A DNA stretch of 64,000 nt from Hyphomicrobiales bacterium (GCA_016710435.1 JADJVV010000001.1:620001-684000); one strand, 5' to 3'; shown: positions 50,714 to 59,120, counted from the first letter of the stretch. Notes: generated from the letters alone by a model not told the origin. Translations and numbers: made by a program.

Positions 50714-51124
50714 TCACGCTGCCGTTGAAATGAGAAATAATTCAGCGACCGAGAGATTGTGCTGCAGGATTTCAACTTCTTTGCGTTGACGCATCAGCTG
50801 TTCTTCCACGAGCTTGACAAGGCACGGCGAATGTTGTGCGGCGCGGCTCTCGAAATGTGCGCAGGTCATCACGCGCTTGATCTCTTTCACACTTACGCCC
50901 AAAGCCCGCAGCATCTTTATGACACGGAGAGCAGCAATATCCTCGAACCGGAAGATGCGTGTGCCGCTTGCGCGGGAGGGATGAAACAATCCGGCCTTCT
51001 CATAGAAGCGGATGGTCTTGGCCTAGATGCCGACAATCCGCGCTGCCTCTCCGATGGTGCAGAGATCGCGCGACTCTGCTGTGGCATCCTCGACGATGGG
51101 ATCAGAAAGCAAACGGTCGAACAC
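50714..51124 (-). pseudogene. MerR family regulator interrupted by an amber codon
   Basis: In one continuous frame the 137-codon reading from a GTG at 51124 (with GGAGGA upstream) gives a MerR protein parallel to the neighbour: TIGEAARIVGI, then TAG at 51023-51025, then AKTIRFYEKAGLFHPSRASGT and a full dimerisation helix. The intact paralogue has Glu (GAG) at the very position of the TAG, so a single G-to-T change explains it. The stop lies inside the DNA-binding helix-turn-helix, so no functional repressor is expected from normal translation. Internal restart downstream would lack the DNA-binding head. Confidence 0.85.
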
Positions 51125-51460
51125 GCGGCGTTCCTCCTGCAATGAACGGGATGCAACTATCGCACAGACACACCGGATGAATTGATAGACATCAAACGCC
51201 ATATCGAATGCAGCCTGGCATTGAATAAGTGTCAAAAATTGCCCCGACGACGTTTATTTTCGAACAACGATACAATTATCTAACGTTGTCTTTTTCACTG
51301 CCTTCAAGCAGTTCGAGAACAGTTCAACAAGGTTGAACATCTTCCACATGGTTCATGCAACTCATTGTAATATAACGACAAAAGCACTTCGTCTAAGCAT
51401 CTGTTAATAAATTGGCCTTACACCCCCAGTCATGAGCGAAGCGTCCTGGAGAATATTCCG
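51125..51460. promoter_or_regulatory. AT-rich control region upstream of the orphan response regulator
   Basis: This 336-nt gap has no gene. It contains a GTTC-GAGAACA-GTTC element (51311-51325) that fits the LexA-box pattern, immediately overlapping GTTCAA-CAAGG-TTGAAC (51322-51338), a 6-5-6 inverted repeat. Several T-rich tracts follow toward 51460. The two overlapping elements lie 123-150 nt before the start of the response regulator and suggest dual control. Confidence 0.45.
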
Positions 51461-52174
51461 TTGATTTTGATCGTCGAGGAAAGTGCCCAGCATGCGCGCA
51501 AGATCCACGCGGAGATGCGCAATCACGGTTATTCTATTGAACGTATCGCGCCCGACGAATTGTATGAGGGGTGGCTTGAACTTGTCCGTTCACAAATCGA
51601 AGCATTGGACCTCGTCGTCATTGGCGCCGTGAGCAACAGCATTCCGCTGACACGCCACGCCAAGCGCTCCTTTCCGGTTCCCGTGATTGCCACTGTATCC
51701 GGATCAGATCCTGAATTGGCCGCGGCCCTCTTCGATGCAGGCGCAGATGACGTCGTGCACGAGACGGTCGCGCTCAGCGAACTGCTGAAGCGGCTGCACC
51801 GCCTCAACCGGAGCCAGGCAGACGCCACGGCGCCTGCCTGGCAAGACGGACGGCTCGCCGTTTTCGATGACGGCTCAGAACCGCTCGTCAACGGCAAGCG
51901 CATGCAACTGCCACGCCGCGAACAGCGCATCCTGGAATTTCTCGCAAAGCGCCACACCTGCCGCGTGACGCGCGAACAGATTTTTTCCGCCGTGTACGGA
52001 TTATCCGAGGTGGACGCCCACGAGACGGCGATCGATACGCATCTCTGCAGGTTGCGAAAGAAGCTGAAGCTGGAACTGGGCTACGATCCCATCTCCAGCC
52101 TGCGCCACCTCGGTTACAAACTTGTCGGCGGCCGCCGCGCAACTGAAACGGAGCAAGCAGAGACGGCACAGTGA
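51461..52174 (+). CDS. Orphan OmpR-type response regulator with degenerate receiver
   Basis: A 237-residue protein with a receiver-like N-terminal half and a good winged-helix C-terminal domain (about 125-230: LPRREQRILEFL, HETAIDTHLCRLRKKL, SSLRHLGYKLV). In the receiver the acidic pair is kept (Glu6-Glu7), but the phospho-acceptor position in DLVVIGAV is Gly, and the conserved Lys near residue 103 is missing (DDVVHETVAL). It is therefore likely phosphorylation-independent. The start is a TTG at 51461. No histidine kinase is adjacent. A terminator follows its end by 87 nt. Confidence 0.85.
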   Translation: MILIVEESAQHARKIHAEMRNHGYSIERIAPDELYEGWLELVRSQIEALDLVVIGAVSNSIPLTRHAKRSFPVPVIATVSGSDPELAAALFDAGADDVVHETVALSELLKRLHRLNRSQADATAPAWQDGRLAVFDDGSEPLVNGKRMQLPRREQRILEFLAKRHTCRVTREQIFSAVYGLSEVDAHETAIDTHLCRLRKKLKLELGYDPISSLRHLGYKLVGGRRATETEQAETAQ

Positions 52175-52260
52175 GTCTGAGCGCGCCATCATGATCTTCA
52201 CCACACCATCTTCCCGCAAGCAGGTATTGTTGTAGTCTATTCAGTACTCATTTGCGTTGA

Positions 52261-52295
52261 GCCCCGGCAAGTCTCCGTCCTTGCCGGGGCTTTTT
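52261..52295 (+). terminator. Rho-independent terminator after the response regulator
   Basis: A perfect 11-bp stem (GCCCCGGCAAG 52261-52271 with CTTGCCGGGGC 52280-52290) with an 8-nt loop is followed by five T (52291-52295) and TTC. It ends the plus-strand transcript of the response regulator. No gene lies between the regulator stop and this hairpin. Confidence 0.9.
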
Positions 52296-52400
52296 CTTGC
52301 CGACGGGAAAACGTGCGTCAATTTGGCTCCCGCTTTTGCTCCCGATGCAATCCCCACGCAAAGTCCGCGTGCTTGAAGAATGCAACAGAGGAGATTTTCC

Positions 52401-52730
52401 GTGACGATGCTCAAGACGAAACCGATCAACGACGATTTTGCTCCCGACATTGAGGCTGATGAATGTGAACCCGGCCAGCAACGACTGGCCTTTTTCAAGG
52501 CATTGCGCCGCTTGCGCAATATCCTGGAGGCGGAATACTGGCTGCTGAACCAGGGGATCAAATATGAAGAGACGTTTCTCGTCGTGAAGAAGTCCATGCT
52601 GTTCGATACGCTTGTCGATCTCGAACCGGAAATGGATCACACGGCATTCAGTCCAGCCGAGATGGACGATCTCCTGTCGACGCGGGAACTCGCAACCAAT
52701 TGCCGCGCCCTCATGATGCCCGCCGCATAG
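52401..52730 (+). CDS. Small hypothetical protein (about 109 residues)
   Basis: I do not recognise this 109-residue protein. It is acidic at the N-terminus (DIEADECEPG) and has helical segments LAFFKALRRLRNILEAEYWLL and MLFDTLVDLEPEM in the middle; no signal peptide or membrane helix is visible. The GTG at 52401 is chosen because GAGGAG lies nine bases upstream; an in-frame ATG follows two codons later. Twelve bases after its stop a 52-residue membrane protein starts, so the pair is probably one operon. Confidence 0.6.
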   Translation: MTMLKTKPINDDFAPDIEADECEPGQQRLAFFKALRRLRNILEAEYWLLNQGIKYEETFLVVKKSMLFDTLVDLEPEMDHTAFSPAEMDDLLSTRELATNCRALMMPAA

Positions 52731-52742
52731 GAGGAGGCTGCG

Positions 52743-52901
52743 ATGAAGAACCACAAAAACATGCAGGCAGTGTTGAGCTATCCCGCCCGGCAAGAGCCCG
52801 CGGAAGCCAACTCGTACAGTCTCTATGAATTGCCGGTCATCATTCTGCTCGCTGCCATGAACCTCATGGTCTGGACATTGCTGATGCGCTTCCTGGCCTG
52901 A
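52743..52901 (+). CDS. Small single-span membrane protein (52 residues)
   Basis: A short frame starting at ATG 52743 with a strong Shine-Dalgarno (GGAGGAGG) gives 52 residues: a polar N-terminus of about 28, then one hydrophobic helix (LPVIILLAAMNLMVWTLLMR) and a short end. The good ribosome site, spacing after the 109-residue gene and amphipathic design argue that it is real. The role is unknown. It ends four bases before the stop of the convergent LacI gene. Confidence 0.62.
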   Translation: MKNHKNMQAVLSYPARQEPAEANSYSLYELPVIILLAAMNLMVWTLLMRFLA

Positions 52902-52904
52902 AGT

Positions 52905-53930
52905 CTATGGCAGGTTGTCGCGCATGAAGATGTCGATGCGGATGCGTTCCTGCGCTTCAACAAGTGGCGCATTGTCCGCCTTGGCGATCAGCACGCGCAC
53001 GGCCGAGCGCACTTCATGGCCCGCGTCCTGATTGATGATGGCATCGATTGTTCCGCGGATGAGAGCCTTGCGTGAGCCTTCCGTCACTTCGTGGGCAATG
53101 AAGACCACGTCGCCTGCCCGCCCGGACGATTCAAGTCCTGCGACGATGCCTTTGGTGCCACCGCCCACGTTGTAGATGCCGATCACATCGGGATGTTCCT
53201 TGATGAGTTGCGCCGTCAACTCGGCACTCCGCTCAACATCATCCCGGGACTCACGTACGGGAAGAATCTGCAGCCCCGGAAATTCATGTGCCATCACCTG
53301 CTCGAAGCCGAATTGGCGCTCGATGTGGTCGCGCAACGATAGTGAACCGGCGAAAAGCCCGATCTTGCCTTTCTGTCCGCGCAGGAACCGGCCCATCAGG
53401 CCAGCAGCCGTGCGGCCGGCCGAAGAATTGTCGATGCCGGCAAAATGCGTCCGCTTCGATCCCGGCACGTCGGACACAAGGGTGACGACAGTCTTGCCGC
53501 GTGCAACGAGTGCGTTGATGGCCTCACGGACTGCCGGGTGGTCCAGCGCCACGACGGCAACGCCATCCACGTCGTCGCGCATGTCGTCCAGAACCTGTGC
53601 CAGCAGTGGGCCGTCAAAGACGTCCACCTTGCGCACAAGAATGGTGACACGCTCCGACGCCATGCGCCGCGCTGCATCTTCCACTTCCGCAGCAATGGAT
53701 TGCATGAATTCACCAGCCGTCGTGGGCAGGATGAACCAGAGACGGTAATCCTTGCCGCGTGCCAGCCGTGCCGCGATGCGGTCGGGCTGGTAGTTGAGTT
53801 CGCGGATGGCTGTCTCGACCTTCTCGACGGTCAACGCCTTGACGCCGGGCCGCCGGTTCAAAACCCGGTCGATGGTGGCGACACTGACCCCTGCCCTGCG
53901 GGCCACGTCCTGAATCGTGATCTTGCTCAT
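52905..53930 (-). CDS. LacI family transcriptional regulator
   Basis: A 341-residue regulator: N-terminal HTH ITIQDVARRAGVSVATIDRVL with hinge helix RIAARLARG, then a periplasmic-binding-protein-like sensor (about 65-335), with family stretches such as FAGIDNSSAGRTAAGLMGRFL and IYNVGGGTKGI. Members of this subgroup often respond to sugars or sugar-like ligands. It is divergent from the hydantoinase/oxoprolinase operon (92 nt between starts) and probably controls it; the ligand is unknown. The ATG at 53930 is preferred to an upstream ATG at 53951. Confidence 0.9.
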   Translation of the reverse strand: MSKITIQDVARRAGVSVATIDRVLNRRPGVKALTVEKVETAIRELNYQPDRIAARLARGKDYRLWFILPTTAGEFMQSIAAEVEDAARRMASERVTILVRKVDVFDGPLLAQVLDDMRDDVDGVAVVALDHPAVREAINALVARGKTVVTLVSDVPGSKRTHFAGIDNSSAGRTAAGLMGRFLRGQKGKIGLFAGSLSLRDHIERQFGFEQVMAHEFPGLQILPVRESRDDVERSAELTAQLIKEHPDVIGIYNVGGGTKGIVAGLESSGRAGDVVFIAHEVTEGSRKALIRGTIDAIINQDAGHEVRSAVRVLIAKADNAPLVEAQERIRIDIFMRDNLP

Positions 53931-54021
53931 GCAATCGCACTCATGGGCCATTTTCCGGGGCTGTTCAAGCTGGGGTGGCAGACCTTGTCAAACGCGGGCA
54001 ACTGCGGCATGCCCTGCCACC

Positions 54022-56100
54022 ATGGCTCATCCTCTCAAGCTCGCCGCCGACATTGGCGGCACCTTTACCGATATTGTCCTCGAACAGGCAAACAGGCGCT
54101 GGAGCGGCAAGCTGCTGACCACCACGGCCGCACCCGAAGTCGCTGTTCTGGAAGGCGCCTTGGGCCTCATCGCCGAGGCAGGCTTCAAGCCGGAAGATGT
54201 GGACGTCTTCATCCACGGCACCACATTGGCGACCAATGCGCTGATTGAACGCAAGGGAGCCGTCACTGCCTTCATCACCACGGAAGGCTTCCGCGACGTG
54301 ATCGAGCAAGGCTACGAGAAGCGGTTCGACCACTACGACCTGATGATCGACCGGGCGGAGCCTCTGGTCCCCCGCCATTTGCGTCTCACCATCCGCGAAC
54401 GCCTCGCGGTCACGGGTGAGGAACTGATCCCGCTGGATGAAGCAGCGGTGCAGCAGCTGGCACAGACCATCACCGCCGAGGGCGCGGGCGCCGTCGCGAT
54501 CGGTTTCCTCCATGCCTATGCCCACCCCGCCCACGAGGAACGTCTGCGGGCGCTTCTGAAGCCCCTGCTGCCGCCCGATGTGACCATCTGCATCTCCAGC
54601 GAGGTCGCACCGGAAATTCGTGAATACGAGCGCTTCTCCACCACCGTTGCCAATGCCTACGTGCGGCCGTTGATGGCAGGTTATCTGCACCGCCTGCAGC
54701 AAGGCCTCGCCAAGGCCGGGCTGAACGCGCCCCTCTACCTGATGATGTCCGGCGGCGGGCTGACCATGCTGGAGACGGCCGCACGCTTCCCGATCCGCCT
54801 CGTTGAGTCCGGCCCCGCTGGCGGCGCCATCCTCGCGAGCCGCATCGCCCACCAGTGCAAATTGCCGGAAGTCGTCTCTTTCGACATGGGCGGCACCACT
54901 GCCAAGATCTGCCTGCTGAGCGGCGGCGAGCCGGAACGCGCCCACCGCTTCGAGATCGCTCGCGCCTATCGCGACATGAAGGGCTCGGGCATTCCCGTCC
55001 GCATTCCCGTGATCGAGATGGTCGAGATCGGTGCCGGCGGCGGCTCCATCGCCCGCGTCGACAAGCTGGGCCGCCTCACCGTGGGGCCGGACAGCGCCGG
55101 TTCTACCCCTGGACCTGCGGCCTATGGCCGTGGCGGCACGAAGCCCACCGTGACCGACGCCAACATCGCGCTCGGCAAGATTGATCCCGCCTTCTTCGCC
55201 GGTGGCAAGATTGCGCTCGATGAGGGTGCGTCGGTTGGGGCGCTGGCCGCGGAGATCGGCAAGCCGTTGGCGCTGGAGGCCCATTGGCCTGCTGCGGGCG
55301 TGGCCGAGATCGTCGAGGAGAACATGGCGAACGCCGCCCGCGTGCACGCCATTGAACGCGGCAAGGATATTGCCTCGGCGACCATGATCGCCTTCGGTGG
55401 CGCGGCCCCGCTGCATGCCTGCCGCCTCGCCGAGAAGGTCGGCATCAACCACATCATCGTGCCGAAGGGTGCGGGTGTGGGTTCGGCCATCGGCTTCCTG
55501 CAGGCGCCCATCGCCTATGAAATCACCCGCAGCGCCATCATCGGCCTTGATGACTTCGATGCCGGCCGCGTGAACGCATTGCTGCACCAGATGGTGCGCG
55601 ATGCCACCGCCGTGGTGAAGCCCGCCATCGGCACCGCCAAGCCCACCGTGAAGATCGTCGCCGATGGCCGCTACGTGGGCCAGGGCCATGAGATCCAGAT
55701 CGCCATTCCCGTGCGCACGCTGAACGCCAGGGATGGTGCAACGCTCAAGGCCGCCTTCGAACGCGCCTATGAGACGGTCTATGGCCTCACCATTCCGCAC
55801 CAGCAGGCGGAAATCACCACCTGGTCGGTGACGGTATCGTCCACGGTGAAGCCGCCGGCGCCTGCCCGCAAGGCGCCGCGCCGGTCATCAGGCAGCCCCA
55901 AGCATTCCCGCAAGGTCTTCGACGGCAAGTCGGGCAAGCTGTTGCCGACGCCCGTGTACTGGCGCTTCGATCTCGCCCCCGGCGCCACGCTGAAGGGACC
56001 CGCCATCATCGCCGAGCACGAGACATCGACCATCGTCACATCCGGCTTCACCGCCCGCATCGACTCGGCCGGCTACATCCATCTGGAGCGCACGAAATGA
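54022..56100 (+). CDS. hyuA: Hydantoinase/oxoprolinase family protein, subunit A
   Basis: A 692-residue HyuA-type subunit with the ATP-binding ADIGGTFTDIVL at the N-terminus, HGTTLATNALIERKGA near 75-90 and the metal/phosphate-binding FDMGGTTAKICLL and SGPAGGAI region. Together with HyuB these enzymes hydrolyse cyclic amides such as N-methylhydantoin or 5-oxoproline with ATP, or act as acetone/acetophenone carboxylase relatives. Starts at ATG 54022; ends overlapping hyuB by four bases. The divergent LacI gene is the likely regulator. Confidence 0.9.
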   Translation: MAHPLKLAADIGGTFTDIVLEQANRRWSGKLLTTTAAPEVAVLEGALGLIAEAGFKPEDVDVFIHGTTLATNALIERKGAVTAFITTEGFRDVIEQGYEKRFDHYDLMIDRAEPLVPRHLRLTIRERLAVTGEELIPLDEAAVQQLAQTITAEGAGAVAIGFLHAYAHPAHEERLRALLKPLLPPDVTICISSEVAPEIREYERFSTTVANAYVRPLMAGYLHRLQQGLAKAGLNAPLYLMMSGGGLTMLETAARFPIRLVESGPAGGAILASRIAHQCKLPEVVSFDMGGTTAKICLLSGGEPERAHRFEIARAYRDMKGSGIPVRIPVIEMVEIGAGGGSIARVDKLGRLTVGPDSAGSTPGPAAYGRGGTKPTVTDANIALGKIDPAFFAGGKIALDEGASVGALAAEIGKPLALEAHWPAAGVAEIVEENMANAARVHAIERGKDIASATMIAFGGAAPLHACRLAEKVGINHIIVPKGAGVGSAIGFLQAPIAYEITRSAIIGLDDFDAGRVNALLHQMVRDATAVVKPAIGTAKPTVKIVADGRYVGQGHEIQIAIPVRTLNARDGATLKAAFERAYETVYGLTIPHQQAEITTWSVTVSSTVKPPAPARKAPRRSSGSPKHSRKVFDGKSGKLLPTPVYWRFDLAPGATLKGPAIIAEHETSTIVTSGFTARIDSAGYIHLERTK

Positions 56101-57776
56101 GCAAGCAGGCATCCCGGCGCGTTGCGCCCAAATCGACTCCTGCCAGCGCCCGCAGTGCGCTGGAGGCCATTCGCACACAGGTGATGTGGAACCGCCTGAT
56201 TGCCGTCGTCGAGGAGCAGGCGCAGTCGCTGCTGCGCACCGCCTTCGGCACCATCACCCGCGAGGCGGGCGACCTCTCTGCCGGCGTCTATGACGTCAAC
56301 GGCCACATGATCGCGCAGGCGATGACCGGAACGCCGGGCCATGTGAACACCATGGCGACGGCGGTGGCGCACTTCTTCAGGAAGTATCCGCCCGCCACGA
56401 TGAAGCCCGGCGACGTCTTCGTCACCAACGATCCCTGGCTCGGCACCGGGCATCTGTTCGACTACGTGATGATGACGCCCGTGTTCCTCAAGGGCAAGCT
56501 CGTGGCCTTCTTCGCCTCCACCTGCCACGTGATCGACGTGGGCGGCGTGGGCATGACGGCCAAGGGCAACTCCTCCTTCGAGGAAGGCACGCTGGTGCCG
56601 CACCTGCCCATCCGCAAGCAGGGCGTGATCAACGACGAACTGATGGATGTGATCCTCGCCAATTCGCGCAGCCCCGTGGAGGTGAAGGGTGATATCCTTT
56701 CGCTTATCTCCGCCAACGACACGGGCGCCCGCCGCCTCGTCTCCATGATGGAGGAATTCGGCCTCACCTCCATTGACACGCTGGCGAAGCACATTCTCAC
56801 CCAATCCGAAAAGGGCGCGCGCGAAGCGATCAAGGCCCTGCCCGAGGGCGAATGGTCCTACGAAATGCCGCTCGACGGCTACGAGCGCCCGCTCACCCTC
56901 AAGTGCAAGCTCATCATCAAGGGCGGCAAGATCACCATCGACTACACCGGCTCCTCGCCGGCCTCGCTCTTCGGCATCAACAGCCCCCGCACCTACACGC
57001 TCGCCTACTCCGTCTTCGGCCTCAAGGCCGTGATTGCGCCGCATGTGCCCAACAACATCGGCTCGCTCTCGGTCTTCGACATGGTGACCGAACCCGGCAC
57101 GGTGATCGATCCCGTCCGCCCCTCGCCCGTGACGGCGCGCCACGTGATCGGCCAGATGCTGGCGGATTGCGTCTTCGGCTGCCTCGCGCAGGCGCTCCCC
57201 GGCAAGGTGCCCGCCGAAAGCGCGGGCCCCCTGTGGATGCTCTCATTGTATTCCGCCCACGGGCGCGTGGCCGCCGAAGTGACGCGCGATGCCACGCCCT
57301 TCAGCGTGATTTCGATCGGCCTCGGCGGCATGGGCGCACGCCCCGGCAAGGACGGCATCTCGACGATGGCCTTCCCGAGCGGCGTGGGCGCGATCCCCGT
57401 CGAGATCACCGAGGGCCAGTGCCCGCTGTGGTTCCGCGAGAAGCAATACCTCGCAGGCTCCGGCGGCGAGGGCGAGTATCGCGGCGGCCTCGGCCAGCGC
57501 ATCGTCATCGAGAACCGCGAGCCGGTACCCTTCGTCATTTCCGCTGGCACGTTTGATCGCATCAACAGCCCCGCCCAGGGCCGCGACGGCGGCAAGCCAG
57601 GGCGCAATGGCGTGGCCAGGTTCGGCTCCGGCGCAAAGCTGCCCGACAAGGGTCTGCACATCGTTGCCGCAGGCGACGCGCTGGTGGTGGAACTGCCGGG
57701 CGGCGGCGGCTTCGGCGACACCACCCGCCGCGACCCCGCCCGCATCGCCGCCGACAAGCGCGCCGGACTGGTCTGA
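56097..57776 (+). CDS. hyuB: Hydantoinase/oxoprolinase family protein, subunit B
   Basis: A 559-residue HyuB-type subunit: N-terminal MWNRLIAVVEEQAQSLLRTAFG, DVFVTNDPWLGTGHLFDYVM and GNSSFEEGTLVPHLPI, all typical, and the C-terminal ELPGGGGFGDTTRRDP tail of the family. It forms the heteromer with the preceding subunit, to which it is linked by an ATGA overlap. Substrate unknown; ATP-dependent opening of a cyclic amide is the standard reading. No other amide-metabolism gene lies next to it. Confidence 0.9.
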   Translation: MSKQASRRVAPKSTPASARSALEAIRTQVMWNRLIAVVEEQAQSLLRTAFGTITREAGDLSAGVYDVNGHMIAQAMTGTPGHVNTMATAVAHFFRKYPPATMKPGDVFVTNDPWLGTGHLFDYVMMTPVFLKGKLVAFFASTCHVIDVGGVGMTAKGNSSFEEGTLVPHLPIRKQGVINDELMDVILANSRSPVEVKGDILSLISANDTGARRLVSMMEEFGLTSIDTLAKHILTQSEKGAREAIKALPEGEWSYEMPLDGYERPLTLKCKLIIKGGKITIDYTGSSPASLFGINSPRTYTLAYSVFGLKAVIAPHVPNNIGSLSVFDMVTEPGTVIDPVRPSPVTARHVIGQMLADCVFGCLAQALPGKVPAESAGPLWMLSLYSAHGRVAAEVTRDATPFSVISIGLGGMGARPGKDGISTMAFPSGVGAIPVEITEGQCPLWFREKQYLAGSGGEGEYRGGLGQRIVIENREPVPFVISAGTFDRINSPAQGRDGGKPGRNGVARFGSGAKLPDKGLHIVAAGDALVVELPGGGGFGDTTRRDPARIAADKRAGLV

Positions 57777-57830
57777 GGTCGCGGGCCCTCACCCTCCCCA
57801 TCGTGCGGGCGGGATGACGAAGCGCGCGCA

Positions 57831-57888
57831 CCCTTCACCTCTCCCGTGAGCGGGAGAGGACGCCGCAGAACGGCAGGTGAGGAACGTG
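57831..57888 (+). repeat. REP-like 58-bp repeat, copy A
   Basis: This 58-bp element contains an internal palindrome (CTCTCCCG...CGGGAGAG) and a CGCCG/CGGC pair. The reverse complement of 59063-59120 matches it without gaps at 50 of 58 positions (86%). It begins 54 nt after the hyuB stop. Such elements are dispersed in many Rhizobiales genomes. Confidence 0.8.
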
Positions 57889-58392
57889 TCACGGCGGCAT
57901 GGGCAGCGGAGAAAAATGAGGAGGGTATGTTTCCCTCCCGGCATCACGCCTGCATGCAGTGGGAGTGGGTGGGGGTGTTCGGCGCAATGCCGGACCGGAC
58001 CCGCCTTCGCGGGGCCGGACATCAGGAAACGCAGCGGTTTTGGCCCGCATGACAGACACTCGCCAATCCACACAGCCAGGGCGCTTACGGACCAGGCCCG
58101 GCCCCGTTGCGTGCATCTCCGGGGAGACACACGGGGTGTGGGTGAACTGCGGTAAACCGCGCTTGGACCGTAGTGTCCAAGGGGCCTGCCACCGGCTCCC
58201 GGGAGGCAGTGTGGTGTTCTCACATCCACCCCGCAGGCGCTGCGCACGCTTCCGGCAATTGCGAGACACTGTCGACATTGTCCCTCCTCAGTCCGGAAAC
58301 GTCGGAGAGGCATATAGTCCTATGTTGGGATAATGTCAAGCGCCCTCCAAATGGGTTGTCTTTTATATCAATTCTGATATAGAGTGCGTCAA
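57889..58392. other. Non-coding GC-rich stretch before the toxin gene
   Basis: About 500 bases without a credible gene. Both strands show open frames, but these lack family resemblance and look like by-products of high GC. A GC-rich hairpin-forming segment (CCGGACCCGCC near 57995 and its partner) is present. The last 60 bases become AT-rich and hold the toxin-antitoxin promoter and operator. It may be part of a dispersed repeat; I could not test this. Confidence 0.5.
58364..58381. promoter_or_regulatory. Palindromic operator and promoter of the toxin-antitoxin pair
   Basis: TATATCAATTCTGATATA is a perfect 7-4-7 inverted repeat. It overlaps a good promoter: TTGTCT (58356-58361), 16-nt spacer, TATAGA (58378-58383), which would start RNA about 58390, only a few bases before the ATG at 58393. 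A HigA-like antitoxin bound here would block its own operon, the standard circuit. Confidence 0.75.
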
Positions 58393-58722
58393 ATGAAACG
58401 GCTTGCATTTCTGGGGCGGTCCCACGCCGACCTTGCGGGTTTCCCGGAAGGAGCGCGCCGCAAGGCGGGATATCAGCTCAGTCGCGTGCAGGCTGGACTG
58501 GAACCCGACGATTGGAGGCCGATGCCCAGCATTGGCACAAGCGCGCGGGAAATACGTGTGCGAGACAGCGCGGGGGCGTTTCGCGTTGTCTATGTTGCAA
58601 CATTCGCTGATGCCGTTTTCGTGCTTCACGCGTTTCAGAAGAAGTCCCAGCGCACCGCTGCGCTGGACATTGAGTTGGCAAGGACACGCTTTCGGCAACT
58701 GGCTAAGGAGTTGGGACGATGA
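58393..58722 (+). CDS. HigB/RelE-like toxin (phage Gp49-like family)
   Basis: A 109-residue basic protein with the RelE/HigB-like core: FLGRSHADLAGFPEGARRKAGYQL at the N-terminus, AGAFRVVYVATFADAVFVLHAFQKKSQ in the middle and a C-terminal helical RLARTRFRQLAKEL-like end. The strand AFRVVYVATFADAVFVLHAF with Lys-Lys after it is typical for the Gp49/HigB group of mRNA interferases. The gene overlaps the antitoxin by four bases. The start may be the GTG at 58384 or the ATG at 58393; the promoter predicts a nearly leaderless transcript. Confidence 0.83.
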   Translation: MKRLAFLGRSHADLAGFPEGARRKAGYQLSRVQAGLEPDDWRPMPSIGTSAREIRVRDSAGAFRVVYVATFADAVFVLHAFQKKSQRTAALDIELARTRFRQLAKELGR

Positions 58723-59000
58723 AAATCAGTTACTTTGATACGGTGTGGGACGCCATCGAGCCTTCAAAAAGCGAGGCTGCCAACATGAAGGCGCGCGCCG
58801 ACCTGATGATCGCCATCCACAAGACGGTGCTGGGCTGGAATACCACACAGGCCTCCGCTGCCAAACGTCTCGGACTCACCCAGCCGCGCCTCAACGACCT
58901 GCTGAAAGGCCGCATCACCAAGTTCAGCCTGGATGCCCTGATCAATCACGCGACAAGGGCGGGATTGGATGTGAAGGTGAAGGTCGGAAAGGCGGCGTAA
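58719..59000 (+). CDS. HigA-like XRE antitoxin
   Basis: A 93-residue antitoxin with a Cro/XRE helix-turn-helix, ASAAKRLGLTQPRLNDLLKGRITKFSLDAL (about 45-74, given in part), the HTH_37 pattern of HigA2-like proteins. It binds the toxin and the upstream palindrome. Order toxin-antitoxin is that of the higBA group. The start lies inside the toxin stop codon region (ATGA overlap). The stop is 62 nt before the second REP-like copy. Confidence 0.87.
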   Translation: MKISYFDTVWDAIEPSKSEAANMKARADLMIAIHKTVLGWNTTQASAAKRLGLTQPRLNDLLKGRITKFSLDALINHATRAGLDVKVKVGKAA

Positions 59001-59062
59001 AGGTTAGGCAAATAGTGCACCGCCGCAATATCTAAGAATCATCTATTCTCACTAAAGATGTG

Positions 59063-59120
59063 CACGTCCCTCACCTGCCGCTGTGCGGCGTCCTCTGCTG
59101 CTGGCGGGAGAGGTGAAGGT
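59063..59120 (-). repeat. REP-like 58-bp repeat, copy B (inverted)
   Basis: Reverse complement partner of 57831-57888 (50 of 58 identical). It lies nine bases from the stop codon of folD, on the far side of the toxin-antitoxin pair. The inner palindrome is less perfect than in copy A. Confidence 0.8.

Noticed and set aside
53965..55800. Antisense open frame of about 610 codons opposite hyuA
   Set aside because: Same GC-driven artefact; no motif and no ribosome site, while hyuA has full family motifs.
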